Positions 40,257 through 50,000 of a DNA stretch of 64,000 bases are shown piece by piece. A model generated the notes under the pieces. It ran no database searches. It saw nothing but the letters and a program-made list of their open reading frames with translations, and was not told the DNA's origin. How positions within the stretch are numbered: the first letter of the stretch is position 1; every line of letters begins with the position of its first letter. The translations under genes were made by a program, and so were the position numbers. Source of the DNA: Sphingobacterium gobiense (GTDB taxonomy: Bacteria > Bacteroidota > Bacteroidia > Sphingobacteriales > Sphingobacteriaceae); NCBI RefSeq assembly GCF_002980575.1, contig NZ_PVBS01000001.1, forward strand, positions 372,001 through 436,000, read 5' to 3'.

Positions 40257-42665
40257 TCAAATACCCATTTGGATGCCCACACTGATATTTCGCCCAGGGA
40301 GCGGAGACAGATACTTTAATATCGACTGCTGTGGGCGGGCCTCGCTATCGAGGAGATTACTCCCTTGCACATACGCTTCTAGCTGATATTTTGCCCAAGG
40401 CAACCGACGACCAATTTTCGCGTGCAGGAGCGTGAATGCCGGCATGGGCGGTTCGGGATTGATGTTCTTTCCCAACAGTTTTTGCTTTAGATAGCTGTCA
40501 GCAGCAACATATAATGACCAGTTTTTTGCCTGGAATTCGGTCGAGAGGCCAAAACGGCTGGTCGGCATATTGGGCATGAAATCGCCTTCGGCCCATTGAC
40601 GCAACGGATCGTTGGAGGTGTTCCGGTTTTTGACGAGGTCGAAGTATCCTTGATTAAATAGCTTGGCTCCGCTAGGGAGGGTCGTTTGTTGTTTGAGCGC
40701 TACTTCCCAACCCGAAATCTGGGTGTCTGCCGCACGCCATTCCTTAACAAGGAAGCCGCCCGACCGGGAGATGCCGGTGTGTGCTAGGTAAAGGTAGTTC
40801 TGAAAGGTGTTGTGATAATACGTGGATTTAACGTTCCAGCCGGTTATCCCGATGATCTCCAGACCAAATTCAACCCCGTCATTGATTTCGGTAGGCAGTC
40901 GGTCGTCGCCGTTTTCTTCGATCATGATGGCAAAATGGTTGTTGCCGGCATAGAGTTCGTTCACCTCAGGCGCACGTTCGGCATGCTGATAGCTCCCCAT
41001 CACCTGCAGGAAGGAAAAAATTTCCCAAACCAGTTCGCTGTTGAACTGCTGAAGGTTAAAGCTCCTTGGAGAAAGATTGCCGCCCGCTAATCCACGACTA
41101 CGTTTGTAATCCACATCGAGCATCGCTTCCCGATTGGCCTGTTCGAAACGGTACCCAACGTTAAGGCGTAAGGTTTTGACGGTAAACTGCTGCTGTGTAA
41201 AAGCTCCCCATTCCCGACTATGGGTGTGTGGCATATAGCGCATGCTACCCGTACCGGTAATCTTTCGGGAAGAAAGATCCAATCCGGACAGCCCTTGCCA
41301 GAATGAATAGGGTGTATGGTGAAGTTCGAGCCGGTTGCTGTGCAATGTACTGTTGAACTTGTTCATTTGATAGATTCCAAGAAGCTCCCTATCGTCCGAA
41401 AACTGTAGGCTATAACTGTTTTTGATGCTGTACAACCAAGGCAAGCCTACCTCCAACGAGGCTTCGCTAATGACATTGTTGGAGCGTGCTCTCGTGTTGA
41501 TGGGCGAATAGCCGTAATCCTGCGCGCTATGCTGATGGCCATGCCCATGGTTGTGCGAATGGCTGGGTTGTCTAATTTGTGCAAATCCCGGAATCCCGAA
41601 ATATCCCTCGTTGCCGCGATAGCCAACGCCTAACTGGACACGGGAGGTTTGCCATGCATAGCCGATGCTGATGGATTTATGATCGGCATGGCTGTTGGGG
41701 ATATAGCCTTCGCGTACGGGGGCATAGTCGTGTACCCCGTGGACAATGGTCGTGAACAATGGGGTGCTGGGATCTTGATCGGGGATATAACGTGGATTGG
41801 CTAGATTTGGAACTTCGTACCCGCCGATAACCGAGTGGGGTTTAAAAGTATAGAGTTCACTTTCGGATAGGCCTAGGTTGGGATTGTCAATGTTATCAAG
41901 GGTGTATTGGCTGAGGTAGGGGTAGAGGGTGATATTTTGTCGAGTCTCTTTGTCAATAAAGACTTGAGCCATCGATGCTTGCAGGTCGTCGATGGTATGG
42001 CTATACGCCCAGTCTATTTTTGGGTGGCCTGGTATCTGGATATCCCCATTTCGGCGCCACATCCCATCGATATGCCATAGGGAGTGCTTTCCTGTTTTGC
42101 TGTCCATATCGAAAGCCAAATGGTGGCCCGCATTGCTCTGCCATGCTGTCTTGACGGATCCGGTGATCGGTTTCGCCGGTAAATCTTTGGGTATGCTATT
42201 ATCCATAATATTGATCGCGCCGCCGATAGCTCGCCCACCATAAAGCACACTAGACTGCGATTTATAGATGTGTATGTCGGCGATGTTGTCTGGGTCAAAA
42301 CTGATGGCGAAATTGGGGCTGATGCCCGAGAGATCGGAGATGCTGTTGTTGTTTCGGAGAATCTTTACCCGGTTGCCCGACATACTGCGGATCATAGGGG
42401 CTCCGGCATGTGGGCCATGATAGCTATTTTGGACCCCGGTGGTGCCACTGAGTAGTTCACCGAAGGAGGTAACGTTTCGCTGGGTCAGGTCGTTCTTGTT
42501 GAGTACGGCTCGATTCCATGATGTATTGACCGGGGCTTCTACCACTATGGAGTCGATGCGGAATACCGTATCCACTTGTGCCATACAGTTTATAGATAAA
42601 AACAAGAAAGAGATTAGACCGGTTAGGCTTTTTTTGATCGAGTTGGATGTATTACCGCTATTCAT
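40257..42665 (-). CDS. TonB-dependent receptor with His-rich loop (802 aa)
   Basis: Outer-membrane importer with a plug (about 48-150: ITSFGELLSG-like start, MIRSMSGNRVKIL, VLYGGRAIGGAINI) and a 22-strand barrel ending in LPGRNISVGIQMGI. It lacks the SusC-type N-terminal extension and signature. A His-rich run (HSHNHGHGHQH, about residue 370) and a second His pair in loops suggest metal capture, as in ZnuD-like zinc receptors. I chose ATG 42665 (MNSGNTSN) for its signal peptide; the 9-base upstream ATG is possible. Divergent from a lipoprotein gene. Confidence 0.85.
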   Translation of the reverse strand: MNSGNTSNSIKKSLTGLISFLFLSINCMAQVDTVFRIDSIVVEAPVNTSWNRAVLNKNDLTQRNVTSFGELLSGTTGVQNSYHGPHAGAPMIRSMSGNRVKILRNNNSISDLSGISPNFAISFDPDNIADIHIYKSQSSVLYGGRAIGGAINIMDNSIPKDLPAKPITGSVKTAWQSNAGHHLAFDMDSKTGKHSLWHIDGMWRRNGDIQIPGHPKIDWAYSHTIDDLQASMAQVFIDKETRQNITLYPYLSQYTLDNIDNPNLGLSESELYTFKPHSVIGGYEVPNLANPRYIPDQDPSTPLFTTIVHGVHDYAPVREGYIPNSHADHKSISIGYAWQTSRVQLGVGYRGNEGYFGIPGFAQIRQPSHSHNHGHGHQHSAQDYGYSPINTRARSNNVISEASLEVGLPWLYSIKNSYSLQFSDDRELLGIYQMNKFNSTLHSNRLELHHTPYSFWQGLSGLDLSSRKITGTGSMRYMPHTHSREWGAFTQQQFTVKTLRLNVGYRFEQANREAMLDVDYKRSRGLAGGNLSPRSFNLQQFNSELVWEIFSFLQVMGSYQHAERAPEVNELYAGNNHFAIMIEENGDDRLPTEINDGVEFGLEIIGITGWNVKSTYYHNTFQNYLYLAHTGISRSGGFLVKEWRAADTQISGWEVALKQQTTLPSGAKLFNQGYFDLVKNRNTSNDPLRQWAEGDFMPNMPTSRFGLSTEFQAKNWSLYVAADSYLKQKLLGKNINPEPPMPAFTLLHAKIGRRLPWAKYQLEAYVQGSNLLDSEARPQQSILKYLSPLPGRNISVGIQMGI

Positions 42666-42753
42666 GACGGGCAAAAGTAGGTATAAATTATAAAAGCAAC
42701 AATATTGCTTTTTATAAAAAAATGCCTTTACTTTGCCGCAAAGTTATTAGAGA

Positions 42754-43839
42754 ATGATGAATTTGAACAACTACAGTAGAAAAGCATGGATTGGATTGTC
42801 CTTGTGCTTTGTCTTATTGACGGCCTGCCAAAAAGACAATTTTGATCCGCGTAAGCCTGAAACAGTTTCGTTTCCGGAGAACAGCTCAATGACCTATGGC
42901 GAGCAGCTACGTATTCCGCTTCCGGAAGGGTATGGTCATGACAACAATATTCAGGTCGAGTTTTCCGCTGACGAAACGAAGGACTACGTCTTTGCCGATG
43001 GGAGTACTTTGCGGCAGAAATTGGTAAAAGCGGCACATTACGACACAGAGCAGAGAGCTATCTTTGTAGACAGTCGGTTATTATATCCTACAGGTACTTC
43101 CTCTATAACATCTGGTGAGGTATTGCCATCACAGTATATCTGGACGGTCAACCTATCCACAAACCCGAAGCAGGATGTAGGGTTAGGCTATTTACATGTT
43201 ACAATCGATCAGGCTGCTGTTACTATTGAGGAGACGGAACAAGACGCTGGAACGGCATTTGCCTATGGTTTGCACGGTGATATGGAAAGTTCGTTTTCCT
43301 TGTCGGCTGCGGAGGACGTAAAAAAGGATGCAGATTGGTATTTGCCGGCTACAGAATTTGTAGAGATTCGTGAGGGAAAAATAGTATTTAGTCCAAGCAT
43401 CTCCGAAGGTAAAGGAGAGGAAGAGACGGTTATCAATAGCCAGCCTTCCTTAGTTAAAGATGGTTTTTTGGTGGCAAGTACGCCTTTTCGTATGATGTTT
43501 ATACCGGAGATTAAATATCTTTTTGGACAGTATTATCCGGATCTGGATATCACTATCGATTATAGCACCGTGCACATTGGGTTAAGCAACGGGTATCTAT
43601 CAGCTGCTCCCGTGTTTTATCCAGAGAAATATAAATCAACGTTCCGTTTGAAGGCGGTCGAGAAGGATGGGGCCCCCTTTGCGAATTCCAGCGACATCTT
43701 CGAGGTGGAAGAATCTTCCGGGAAAGTCCGGGTTAAACCGTCGGAAAGCTTAACAGCAGGTTCTTACAAAGTATATGTGGAGGCCATAAGCTCGACGGGA
43801 TTAGTCTTCGTGACGACCCTGACCTTGGGGATGAGTTAA
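42754..43839 (+). CDS. Outer-surface lipoprotein, beta-rich (361 aa)
   Basis: Signal peptide with lipobox LLTAC (about Cys25). The mature protein is beta-rich and acidic, with a C-terminal region of about 80 residues that looks like a cadherin/Ig-type strand repeat (FEVEESSGKVRVKPSESL, SYKVYVEAISSTG). Some similarity to the DUF4958-type surface proteins is possible but unproved. It starts 80 bases from the divergent TonB receptor and may help capture the same substrate. A strong terminator follows. Confidence 0.6.
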   Translation: MMNLNNYSRKAWIGLSLCFVLLTACQKDNFDPRKPETVSFPENSSMTYGEQLRIPLPEGYGHDNNIQVEFSADETKDYVFADGSTLRQKLVKAAHYDTEQRAIFVDSRLLYPTGTSSITSGEVLPSQYIWTVNLSTNPKQDVGLGYLHVTIDQAAVTIEETEQDAGTAFAYGLHGDMESSFSLSAAEDVKKDADWYLPATEFVEIREGKIVFSPSISEGKGEEETVINSQPSLVKDGFLVASTPFRMMFIPEIKYLFGQYYPDLDITIDYSTVHIGLSNGYLSAAPVFYPEKYKSTFRLKAVEKDGAPFANSSDIFEVEESSGKVRVKPSESLTAGSYKVYVEAISSTGLVFVTTLTLGMS

Positions 43840-43858
43840 ACATTTTTTTACTGAAACA

Positions 43859-43885
43859 CCCGAGGCTTGCCTCGGGATTTTTTTT
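43859..43885 (+). terminator. Terminator after the lipoprotein gene
   Basis: CCCGAGGC-tt-GCCTCGGG with a run of eight T. Confidence 0.9.
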
Positions 43886-43994
43886 GCGGTTGTATCGGTT
43901 CCACTTTTGAACTGGAGGCGGAAAGCGTGCAATGAAAACGCATGTACTTTTTTCTGTTCATATTTCGTACTTTGTAAAAAAAATAACAAACTCC

Positions 43995-44792
43995 ATGAAT
44001 GACTCGTCCTATTTCATTGTCGCTGGCCTCGTGCTTTTTGCCATTGTGCTTATTGTTTTTATCTTTAGGTATGGTGGTACGAAGAAAATCGCAGTACCTG
44101 TTGCCTTCACGGACGAGCTGATGGGACAGATCCTCGAGAAGCAAGTTCGGTTTTATCGTCATCTGCCTACTGATGAACAGCAGACTTTCCTGAAAAGAGT
44201 ACGTTACTTTTTGGAGCATACCAAAATATCGGCAGAAAAAGGTGCTGTGGTTACCGATGAGGACAAAGTACTTATTGCGGCGAGTGCGACCATTCCGCTT
44301 TTTCATTTCAAATTATGGGTGTACCGAAACCTCACCGAAGTACTGGTATACCCGGATTATTTTGATGAGCGTTTTAATACAGCGAGCGAAGGGAGAAATG
44401 TCGCTGGGATGGTTGGCTCGGGTGCCCTCAGCAGTAAGATGATCCTATCACAACAGGCATTGCGAAATGGTTTTTTGAACATGTCTGCATCCAATACCGC
44501 CATCCATGAGTTTGTACACCTCATCGACAAGGCCGATGGCGAGGTGGATGGTATTCCGGAGTATCTTATCCCGAAGTCGTTGATCGAACCTTGGATCAAA
44601 GAGATGCATAAAACCATTCGCGAAATCAGAACGGGCGAATCAGATATCCGGGAATATGCAGGTACTAATGAAGCAGAGTTTTTTGCGGTTGTATCCGAGT
44701 ATTTCTTCAAAAAACCCAGCCTGCTGAAAGAGGACCACCCAAAGTTATACCGTATGTTGGACGATATCTATGGTGGATCTCAAGAATCCTGA
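43995..44792 (+). CDS. MtfA-like zinc peptidase (M90-type), membrane-anchored (265 aa)
   Basis: N-terminal membrane helix (about 5-25), then a soluble domain with the zinc motif HEFVHLIDKAD (HExxH) and a downstream Glu in EAEFFAVVSEYFFKKP, as in MtfA (Mlc titration factor A) peptidases. ATG 43995 (MNDSSYF) gives a clean membrane anchor; the ATG 43932 extension looks spurious. Substrate in this lineage unknown. A truncated copy of its N-terminal part lies at 40144-40246. Confidence 0.85.
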   Translation: MNDSSYFIVAGLVLFAIVLIVFIFRYGGTKKIAVPVAFTDELMGQILEKQVRFYRHLPTDEQQTFLKRVRYFLEHTKISAEKGAVVTDEDKVLIAASATIPLFHFKLWVYRNLTEVLVYPDYFDERFNTASEGRNVAGMVGSGALSSKMILSQQALRNGFLNMSASNTAIHEFVHLIDKADGEVDGIPEYLIPKSLIEPWIKEMHKTIREIRTGESDIREYAGTNEAEFFAVVSEYFFKKPSLLKEDHPKLYRMLDDIYGGSQES

Positions 44793-44801
44793 AATGTTGT
44801 G

Positions 44802-44924
44802 TTAACGAATAGAATGCCTCATGTAAGGTCTTGTTTCGTTTTCTCGAACAATAGTCCGCGATAGATCAAATTCTTCTTTCCATTTCTTTGTACGGTCAAA
44901 AAAATGTTCTACTTGTGTGTTCAT
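44802..44924 (-). pseudogene. YdeI-family N-terminal fragment
   Basis: Forty codons starting at ATG 44924: NTQVEHFFDRTKKWKEEFD then a divergent end and stop. This matches the usual N-terminus of YdeI/OmpD-associated proteins (about 200 residues). The rest is absent. The 270-base gap between the peptidase and sigma genes holds nothing else. Confidence 0.55.
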
Positions 44925-45064
44925 CGTTTTTGATATACAGGTAGGATGCTAGCATAAATTTTTATTTGATCAGGCCAAATTTTATAAGAAATTAATCTTA
45001 ATTTTAAATGCGCGTAACAATTATTTTGTCTATTTGGCCATAAAACAAACCTATGCTATTTTAG

Positions 45065-45649
45065 ATGGTTTTATTTAGGATGTCTTGTGATTTAGAGGTT
45101 TTTTCGCAGTTTAAATCTGGGGATGAACTTGCTTTTCGGCAAATCTTCGACCAATACCAACCGCTACTTCATGCTAAGGTAAGGCAATTCTGCAAAGACC
45201 AGTGTGAAGCCGAAGAGGTGACGCAGGAAGCCTTTGTACAGCTTTATCTTAAGAGGAGCACGATTGAAGGGCCAGAGGGAATTTACCCATTCTTGCAGGT
45301 CGTCGCCAAAAGAATGGCAGTTACGCTCTTCCGTAAATATATTGTACAGCAAAACTACCGCCAAGAGCTACAGCATGTGTGGAAGGAAGAGCATACGAAC
45401 CTCGAACAGGAAGTACTTTATAATGACCTGCACCGTATTCTTCAGGAAACGATCCGTCAGTTGCCTCCCCAACAGCAGCTGGTTTACCGGATGAATAAAC
45501 TCGAACAGTTAAGTTCTGCAGAGATCGCGAAGCATATAGGTTTATCCAAAAATACGGTTAGGAACCATTTAAACATGGCCTGTAGATTTGTCCGTTTTCG
45601 ACTGGAGAAAATAATCGGGATGATTTGCTTCTTTATTCTTTTCTATTAA
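45065..45649 (+). CDS. ECF sigma factor (194 aa)
   Basis: Sigma-70 region 2 (AFRQIFDQYQPLLHAKVRQFCKDQCEAEEVTQEAFVQLY) and region 4 with LPPQQQLVYRMNKLEQLSSAEIAKHIGLSKNTVRNHL, typical of FecI-like ECF factors. It is released by the FecR protein encoded 70 bases downstream when the SusC with STN domain binds its ligand at the outer membrane. It should transcribe the SusC/SusD/EEP operon next to it. An ordinary ECF length. Confidence 0.9.
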   Translation: MVLFRMSCDLEVFSQFKSGDELAFRQIFDQYQPLLHAKVRQFCKDQCEAEEVTQEAFVQLYLKRSTIEGPEGIYPFLQVVAKRMAVTLFRKYIVQQNYRQELQHVWKEEHTNLEQEVLYNDLHRILQETIRQLPPQQQLVYRMNKLEQLSSAEIAKHIGLSKNTVRNHLNMACRFVRFRLEKIIGMICFFILFY

Positions 45650-45719
45650 AAAAAATTTGCTTCTCGTTGGTACATCTTTCTTGCTTATGCGATTTATATG
45701 GTAAGAGCAACAGAAAAAC

Positions 45720-46937
45720 ATGTCACAAAAAGAGAAATATCAATCCATTATCCGGCGTTTTTATAACGGTACCGCCTCCGATAAGGATATGCAGCTTATC
45801 CAGAAGATGATGGATGATGCAGAGTTTCTCGCTGCATGGGAGGAGGTATGGTCTATAAGTGTACCCGCGAAACCCAGCGCCAATACGGCAGATCAAGAAA
45901 AATTATTTGATAAGGTTATGCACGATGAGCGTGTCATAGCGGATCGTACAATACACGCAGTTAGACATAGCAATCGCTATAGACGGCTCTGGAGGTATGC
46001 TGGGGCAGTTGCCATGTTCCTATTGACGATAGCTATCGCATTTTGGGTATACCATGATCCGAAAAAAGAAGCGCTGCTAGTCGCCGAGCAGCAGAACGAG
46101 GTAGAAGAGGTGTTGCCGGGGAAAGAGCGTGCGATGATTGTATTGAACAATGGGAAAAGTATCGACCTTGAAGCATTACCGGGAGATACAACGCTGCAAA
46201 TGGAGGGCTTCTGCATACATAAGAGTCGCGACGGCATCATTTCTTACCAGGCGGACAAGGATTACCAAACGGCTGGCCGATTGGTCTATAACAGAATCGT
46301 AACACCCAAAGGAGGTGAGTATGCGCTCCTATTGCCCGACGGAACAAAGGTGTGGCTGAACGCGGTCACTACCCTCCGTTATCCAGTAGTTTTTGACGAC
46401 AAGGAACGGGTAGTACAGATGGAGGGGGAAGCGTATTTTGAAGTTAGTAAGGCGGAACGCCATGGTAAGCGTATTCCGTTTATCGTAGAAACCGGGAAAC
46501 AGCGTTTGGAAGTGCTGGGAACCGTATTTAATCTGAATACGTATACTAACGATCTCGTGACAACACTGGTTGAAGGAAAAGTGAAACTATCGTTCTCGGG
46601 TACGGATGCCGCGGATAAGATTTTGGAAGCTAACGATCAGGTGCGATTTGATAGGGAGAAGGAACGTTATACATACGCGAAAGTGGATCCGTTGTATTTT
46701 ACTTCCTGGAAAAACGGCAATTTCGCTTTCTCTAATACGGATGTTCATCAGGTAATGGAAGACATCGCTAGATGGTACGATATCGAGGTAATCTATAAAC
46801 TGTCCTCACAACATATTCGCTTTTCCGGGCGTATCTCCCGGTATGAAAATATTGATAAAATGTTGGAACTTATAGCTATGACTGGTGAAGTCCGGTTTAA
46901 AAGAGAGGGAAGGAGGGTGTATGTGTTAGACGAGTGA
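45720..46937 (+). CDS. FecR-family anti-sigma factor (405 aa)
   Basis: Cytosolic N-terminal domain (about 1-90), one membrane helix (about 98-115, YAGAVAMFLLTIAIAFWVY), FecR periplasmic domain (ALLLPDGTKVWLNAVTTLRYP, EAYFEV, LGTVFNLNTYTNDLVTTLVEG) and a DUF4974 end (FSGRISRYENIDKMLELIAMTG). It holds the sigma factor and senses the STN domain of SusC. The gap of about 100 bases to SusC contains a hairpin. Confidence 0.9.
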   Translation: MSQKEKYQSIIRRFYNGTASDKDMQLIQKMMDDAEFLAAWEEVWSISVPAKPSANTADQEKLFDKVMHDERVIADRTIHAVRHSNRYRRLWRYAGAVAMFLLTIAIAFWVYHDPKKEALLVAEQQNEVEEVLPGKERAMIVLNNGKSIDLEALPGDTTLQMEGFCIHKSRDGIISYQADKDYQTAGRLVYNRIVTPKGGEYALLLPDGTKVWLNAVTTLRYPVVFDDKERVVQMEGEAYFEVSKAERHGKRIPFIVETGKQRLEVLGTVFNLNTYTNDLVTTLVEGKVKLSFSGTDAADKILEANDQVRFDREKERYTYAKVDPLYFTSWKNGNFAFSNTDVHQVMEDIARWYDIEVIYKLSSQHIRFSGRISRYENIDKMLELIAMTGEVRFKREGRRVYVLDE

Positions 46938-46960
46938 TAAACCAACTATAGCTAAAAAAA

Positions 46961-46985
46961 TCAGGAGCGGTTGCAACGCTCCTGA
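46961..46985 (+). terminator. Hairpin between fecR-type and susC-type genes
   Basis: TCAGGAGCG-gttgcaa-CGCTCCTGA, an almost perfect 9-base stem, is not followed by a T run. It may act as an mRNA stabiliser or attenuator that uncouples the sigma/anti-sigma transcript from the abundant SusC/SusD message. Confidence 0.6.
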
Positions 46986-47041
46986 AAGTAGTCTTTGGTA
47001 AAGACGATTGATTGAATGTTAACGAATAAATAATCAACCAG

Positions 47042-50000
47042 ATGCAAAGTAACAAAAAAAATCTGGTAGGATATCCTTATGGAAAGAAGGAAAATACTAC
47101 CTCAATCCCTATATGTATGAAGTTGTCATTGGCAATACCTCTTTTATTGGCTGCAACTCTACAAGTAAATGCGCTTACCTATGGACAGCGGATAACGCTC
47201 GCGAAAAAGAATACAAAGCTTAGCACGGTGCTTCAAGATATCCAGCTACAAAGTGGCTATAATATCTTCTATGCCGAATCTGTATTGGAAACGAGGGCTA
47301 GGGTTAATGTTAACCTGAAAAACGTGACGCTAGAGACTGCATTGAAAGACTTGTTGACAGCCAACCAATTGGATTATAAGATCGTGGACAAGAATATTAT
47401 TGTAAGTCCAGCGAAGTCGGCACGTACTGTGCGGCTAGACAAAAAAGCAGTAACGGTCGTTGCACAACAGCGAACCATTAGTGGTAGAGTAACCAATAGC
47501 GCTGGCGAACCGATGTACAATGTGACGGTAAGTGAGAAGGGTACAGCCAACCGTACAGCTACACAGGAAAACGGCCGTTTTGAGATCGTATCCAGCGAAT
47601 CGGATCTCGTTTTGGTTTTTTCTATTGTGGGCTATAAATCCCAGGAAGTTCAAGTGGGGAATCGTACCAGCATGCAGGTCCAGATGGAGGAGTCGGTACA
47701 CAGTATGGATGAGGTCGTGGTGGTTGGCTATGGACAGCAGAAGAAAGTAAACTTGACGGGAGCGGTAGATCAAGTTGGTGGCGAAGTATTTGAAAACAGG
47801 CCGATTACCAATGTAGCTCAAGGCCTGGTTGGAGCTGTCCCGAACTTGAATATACAGATGTTGGACGGAAAACCTACGCAATCGCCTGCTTTTAATGTTC
47901 GGGGAACTACGTCAATTGGTCAGGGTGGTAATGCTTTGGTGTTAATCGATGGGGTAGAGGGAGATCCTCGAATGTTAAACCCGAACGACATCGAAAATAT
48001 CTCGGTACTGAAGGATGCGGCCTCGGCATCTATCTATGGCGCACGAGCTGCATTTGGTGTTGTGCTGATCACGACAAAATCTGCGAAAGAAGGGCGTACA
48101 GCTATTACTTACAATGCAAATATGTCCTTAAAGTCGCCGACTACTGTGCCGGATAATATTACGGATTCGTATCCCTGGGCGAAAGGATTTAATGATGCGT
48201 GGTCCAATTGGAATGACAGCGGAACGAACCCTACGGCAATCAATAAAACTTTACCATTTTCTCCAGCCTATTTGGCCGAAATCAAAAGACGTTGGGAAGA
48301 CCCTTCCCTGCCGCGCGTGGAGGTAAACCCAACAACCGGCGAGTATATGTATTTTTACAGTACGGATTGGTACAGGGAATTGTACAAAGATAACCTTATG
48401 GCTCAAGATCATAATATCGCCGTCTCGGGTGGTAGCGAGAAGGTGGTGTATTATCTGAGTGGTAGATATAATGGACAAGACGGGCTATTCCGCTATAATA
48501 GTGATGATTATGGGATGTATAATCTGCGGGCGAAGGGCGCAGTAAACCTGACGTCATGGTTACAGGTCGATAATAATACTGAGTATTCTAATATGAAATA
48601 TTTCCAACCGATCAATGTTGGTGAGGGAAGTGGTATATGGCGTAACTTGGCGGATGAGGGCCATCCATTAGCCCCACTTTTGAACCCGGATGGTACACTT
48701 TCTTTCTCGGCAGCTTACACCGTGGGCGACCACTACTTAGGCAGAAACGGCGTAGATAGTGAACATCGGTTCTTAAAAAACAGAACCGGGGCTGTGGCAA
48801 GTTTCTTGGATAAAAAATTGAATATCCGCGCAGATTTTACTTTCCAGACTACGGATATTCGCGCGCAGCAAAACCGGGTACAAGTGCCATATAGCCGCTA
48901 TGAGGGCGTGATCGGCTACACCGGAACAAATACGAACGATCTGCAAGAAAGAAGACAGACTACGCAATACATGGCGACGAATGTGTATGCAGATTATACC
49001 ACGACCATTGAAGATAAACATAATTTCTCTTTCCTCTTAGGATATAATTACGAACAGTCTCGCTACGACAATTTGACTGTACGGAGAAATGGTATCGTTT
49101 ATCCGGATGCGAAGGATATCAATTTAGCCCTGGGGCAAGGCATTGTGACGACAGGTGGCTTAAAAAAGTGGGCAATAGCCGGTGGGTTTTTTCGGATGAA
49201 CTATAATTTTATGGAGCGGTATCTGCTCGAAATTAATGGCCGCTATGATGGATCATCTAAGTTCCCCTCAGACCAACAATGGGCCTTCTTCCCTTCGGCT
49301 TCGGCAGGTTGGAGACTCTCGGAAGAATCTTTCTGGAAAGTGAATCCTCGATACCTGGCAAATGTGAAGATTAGAGCTTCATACGGGATGTTAGGCAATG
49401 GCAACATCGATCCGTATACGTTCTTGGAAAACTTTACGATTAGCCAGTCAGAACGCATTATTGCGGGATCGCGCCCGCAAAAGACAAGTCAGCCGAATGT
49501 TGTCCCCGCCGGATTGACATGGGAAAAATCGGCAACCAGCAATATCGGTTTGGAATTTGCACTACTGGATAATCGCTTACAATTTGTGGGGGATTATTAC
49601 AAACGTACCACAACGGATATGTTTACCGTTGGCCCCACACTGCCAGCAATTTTCGGAACGGACGTACCAAAAGGTAACTATGCTGATTTGCAAACAAAAG
49701 GATGGGAAGTAAATGTTACCTGGAAAGATAGATTCCAACTCAGCAATAAACCGTTTAACTACGATATACGTTTTGTATTGGCAGATTATACGGCTGAAGT
49801 CACCAAATACAACAATGCGGACAAACTGCTGACCGACTACTATGTTGGCCAAAGAATCGGTGAGATCTGGGGATATCGGGTAGAGGGCCTTTTCCGTTCG
49901 GAAGAGGAGATTGCCAATTCAGCTTCTCAAACGAATGTTCCGAATACCAATACGCGTAAAAACTATCCTGGAGATCTAAAATTCAAAGATCTGGATGGCG

